A DNA stretch of 64,000 nucleotides from Caulochytrium protostelioides (taxonomy: Eukaryota > Chytridiomycota > Caulochytriomycetes > Caulochytriales > Caulochytriaceae): positions 1 to 64,000 of the forward strand of contig ML014191.1 of assembly GCA_003615045.1 (NCBI GenBank), in the 5' to 3' direction. Below the pieces are notes generated by a model, which saw only the letters and a program-made list of their open reading frames with translations, was not told the origin of the DNA and ran no database searches. This document shows, piece after piece, positions 62,360-64,000 of the stretch (position 1 is its first letter; each line of letters starts with the position of its first letter). The position numbers and the translations under genes were made by a program.

Positions 62360-64000
62360 GCCTGCCCCATCGCAAGAGGGGAAGGTCAGCGGCGAGGGCT
62401 GATCCCCTGCCGCCCGGTGGTCGTGTTTGCACTCGCTCCCTTTCTTCATCGGGGCCGTTGGACCGGCGCCGCGCTGCGATAGAAAGAAAAGGGTCCATCA
62501 CCACACCGCGCAGCACCGCATCGACTGATGAACGGCGGCCGGGGTTCTGCGCAAATGCGGCGCTCCCGCCGGCCTCGGTGGCCCGAAGCCAAACGGTGCC
62601 TGCCTTCCCCATGCACCCCACCCACCGGGCGGCTTGAAAATCGCATAAAACACACTGAAAAGGCGCGTGCTGACGACCCCAAGGATGCAAGGATACAACG
62701 TGCAACGTGGCCAGAAGCCCCTGGGACGGATGGGCGCTCGCAGCTCCTACGGAGACGCTCATCACATCCTCGGATGTTGTGGTATGATTCTTGGTTGGCG
62801 GCCTTGTGGCGGCCGCTCGGTCCCGGAAGATGCACAGACCCGGCCTAGCCCCCCGACGACGCGCGGCGAATCCGACACCATCTCACGCTCGCGCCATCTC
62901 GGTGGTGCCTGGGTTGGAATGATCATCACACAATTTATTCGCTCGGTCACGACGCGTCATGCCACGCCAGGCCCCGCCGGGCCAAGCCAGGCCCGGCAGA
63001 GCAGTGCGGCACAAGTGCATTCGCCAAACCGTGCATTCGAGAGAAGGGACAGGCGGCTCGACCGCCCCCGACCTCCGACGGCGGATCGGTTGTTTGCCAC
63101 ATGCTGTGCCGGCGGCCACGACAAAGCGGGGGTATCTCTACGGTAAAGTACGGCAAACACGAGTCGCCTCGCCTCACCTCTCAACCGTCTCCAGAATACA
63201 GACGTCGAGCGATGCATGCTTACTAAAGCCGCCTGCGGGCGATAAAGCCTCAGATGCGTGGTGGTCGGGGCGCGCCTTCGGCCCGTCTTGCTCCGACCGC
63301 TACGTGTCCACCCAGCCATCACCGCATCCCTTGGCAGTCGTCTCGCCGGGGTGGGACGTCTGGAACACGGCAACAGACGCGGTCGTCCGTGACGTGTCCA
63401 TCATCCTTCATCGGTGACGACAGTGATGACAAGGTTGACGACCAGCGATATCAGATTCTAATATCAGATCTTGACTTCATTTTTTTTTCAGATTTCAAAA
63501 TTTTCAATTTTAATCTCTACCCAAGCATCATGTATAGTCACTCCGATCAAGCATGACGAATACGGCATGTGATACACTGGCTACTCTGACATGTGCCAGC
63601 CGCTGCCGCGCATGACCGACGGATGCATGATCCGGCTAAGAAGGTCCCAACCTGATTGATCAAATGTCGATGATCATAAAAAGAAGAACCAAATTAAACA
63701 AATTAAATCGACGCCGTCAACATGCAACTGCATGATAGCCAACGGGGTGATGACGCACAAGCGCCACGTCGGCTGATCACCGATCACTTGGCCTGCCAGA
63801 GCGAACATGATGGCGCGCATATGCCGGAGCGAATCGACGCCAGGAAGGGCCGCTCGACCCCACGAAAGCGCGAACCCCCTCCAAGGTAAGCAGACGTCAC
63901 GAGAGCATTGGCCCCTGTCTCGCGACGCTCGCCACATCTGCAACAGCCGTGTGCGGACCCCGTGAGGGGCTTCACGTTAAGATGACATCGCGCCGCGAGG

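Larger units (their letters stand above)
59074..64000. other. Gene-poor right end
   Basis: 4.9 kb upstream of the ABC transporter. 59600-62500 is GC-rich with several simple repeats (listed) and Arg/Pro-type frames on both strands. From about 63400 the DNA becomes AT-rich (long T runs near 63480-63520). A minus-strand frame at 63674-63943 has a hydrophobic C-terminal half but no family match. No gene is supported. Confidence 0.4.

Noticed and set aside
1-64000. tRNA or rRNA genes
   Set aside because: I scanned for T-loop signatures such as ggttcra on both strands by eye and found none outside coding sequence; no rRNA-like conserved blocks were seen. tRNAscan-SE and Infernal would settle it.

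Overview
The window is nuclear DNA of a very GC-rich, intron-bearing fungus. Spliced genes with short GT-AG introns (about 85-250 nt), a Skn7 stress regulator, a fungal PDR-type ABC transporter and an Mgm101 recombinase point to Fungi. A Chibby-type basal-body protein, a Spindly-type dynein adaptor, a MEA1-like protein and a DNAJC11 homologue point to an early-diverging, flagellated (chytrid-like) lineage that kept opisthokont genes lost in yeasts. A Caulochytrium-like genome would fit, but that is a guess. Long low-complexity tracts (poly-Ala, poly-Gln, Asp-Ala, His-Gly, GC trinucleotides) run through coding and non-coding DNA.

Layout. 0.5-1.5 kb (-): Chibby-like. 3.4-5.1 kb (+): two-finger C2H2 protein. 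5.4-7.6 kb (-): carnitine acetyltransferase. 8.6-9.3 kb (+): MEA1-like. 9.3-11.7 kb (-): DNAJC11. 12.1-14.6 kb (-): Spindly-like, two exons. 15.5-17.0 kb (-): sorting nexin Snx4/Atg24. 18.2-22.7 kb (-): exportin-5/Msn5, three exons. 23.9-24.4 kb (-): His-rich protein. 25.2-26.3 kb (+): pyrimidine 5'-nucleotidase. 26.7-28.6 kb (-): Zip3/RNF212-type meiotic RING protein. 28.6-29.1 kb (+): small orphan gene whose ATG lies 12 bp from the RING gene's ATG. 30.2-33.0 kb (+): B-type cyclin, three exons. 34.7-35.9 kb (+): Mgm101, two exons. 36.1-41.3 kb (-): giant Skn7. 46.1-47.1 kb (+): mitochondrial ribosomal protein uS2m. 47.2-50.7 kb (-): XPF/Rad1 nuclease. 51.6-54.0 kb (+): a frameshifted locus of tandem Cys-rich repeats ending in a nuclease-like domain. 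54.2-59.1 kb (-): PDR ABC transporter. The remaining stretches (1.5-3.4, 41.3-46.1, 59.1-64.0 kb) carry simple repeats and no gene I can support well.

The genes are housekeeping and unlinked in pathway, as expected in a eukaryote: mitochondria (CRAT, DNAJC11, Mgm101, uS2m), trafficking (Snx4, exportin-5), cell cycle and meiosis (Spindly, cyclin B, Zip3-like), cilium (Chibby), DNA repair (XPF), stress and efflux (Skn7, PDR).

The most unusual part is 51.36-54.02 kb. About sixteen copies of a 38-residue Cys repeat, with the same period as the EsV-1-7 motif of brown algae and large algal viruses, precede a PD-(D/E)XK-like nuclease domain. The reading frame is broken at least four times (an 11-nt duplication, a deletion of about 13 nt and two small indels), so this looks like a recently inactivated gene of probable viral or algal affinity. 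A relic of about 72 bp of a second PDR transporter lies just beside it.
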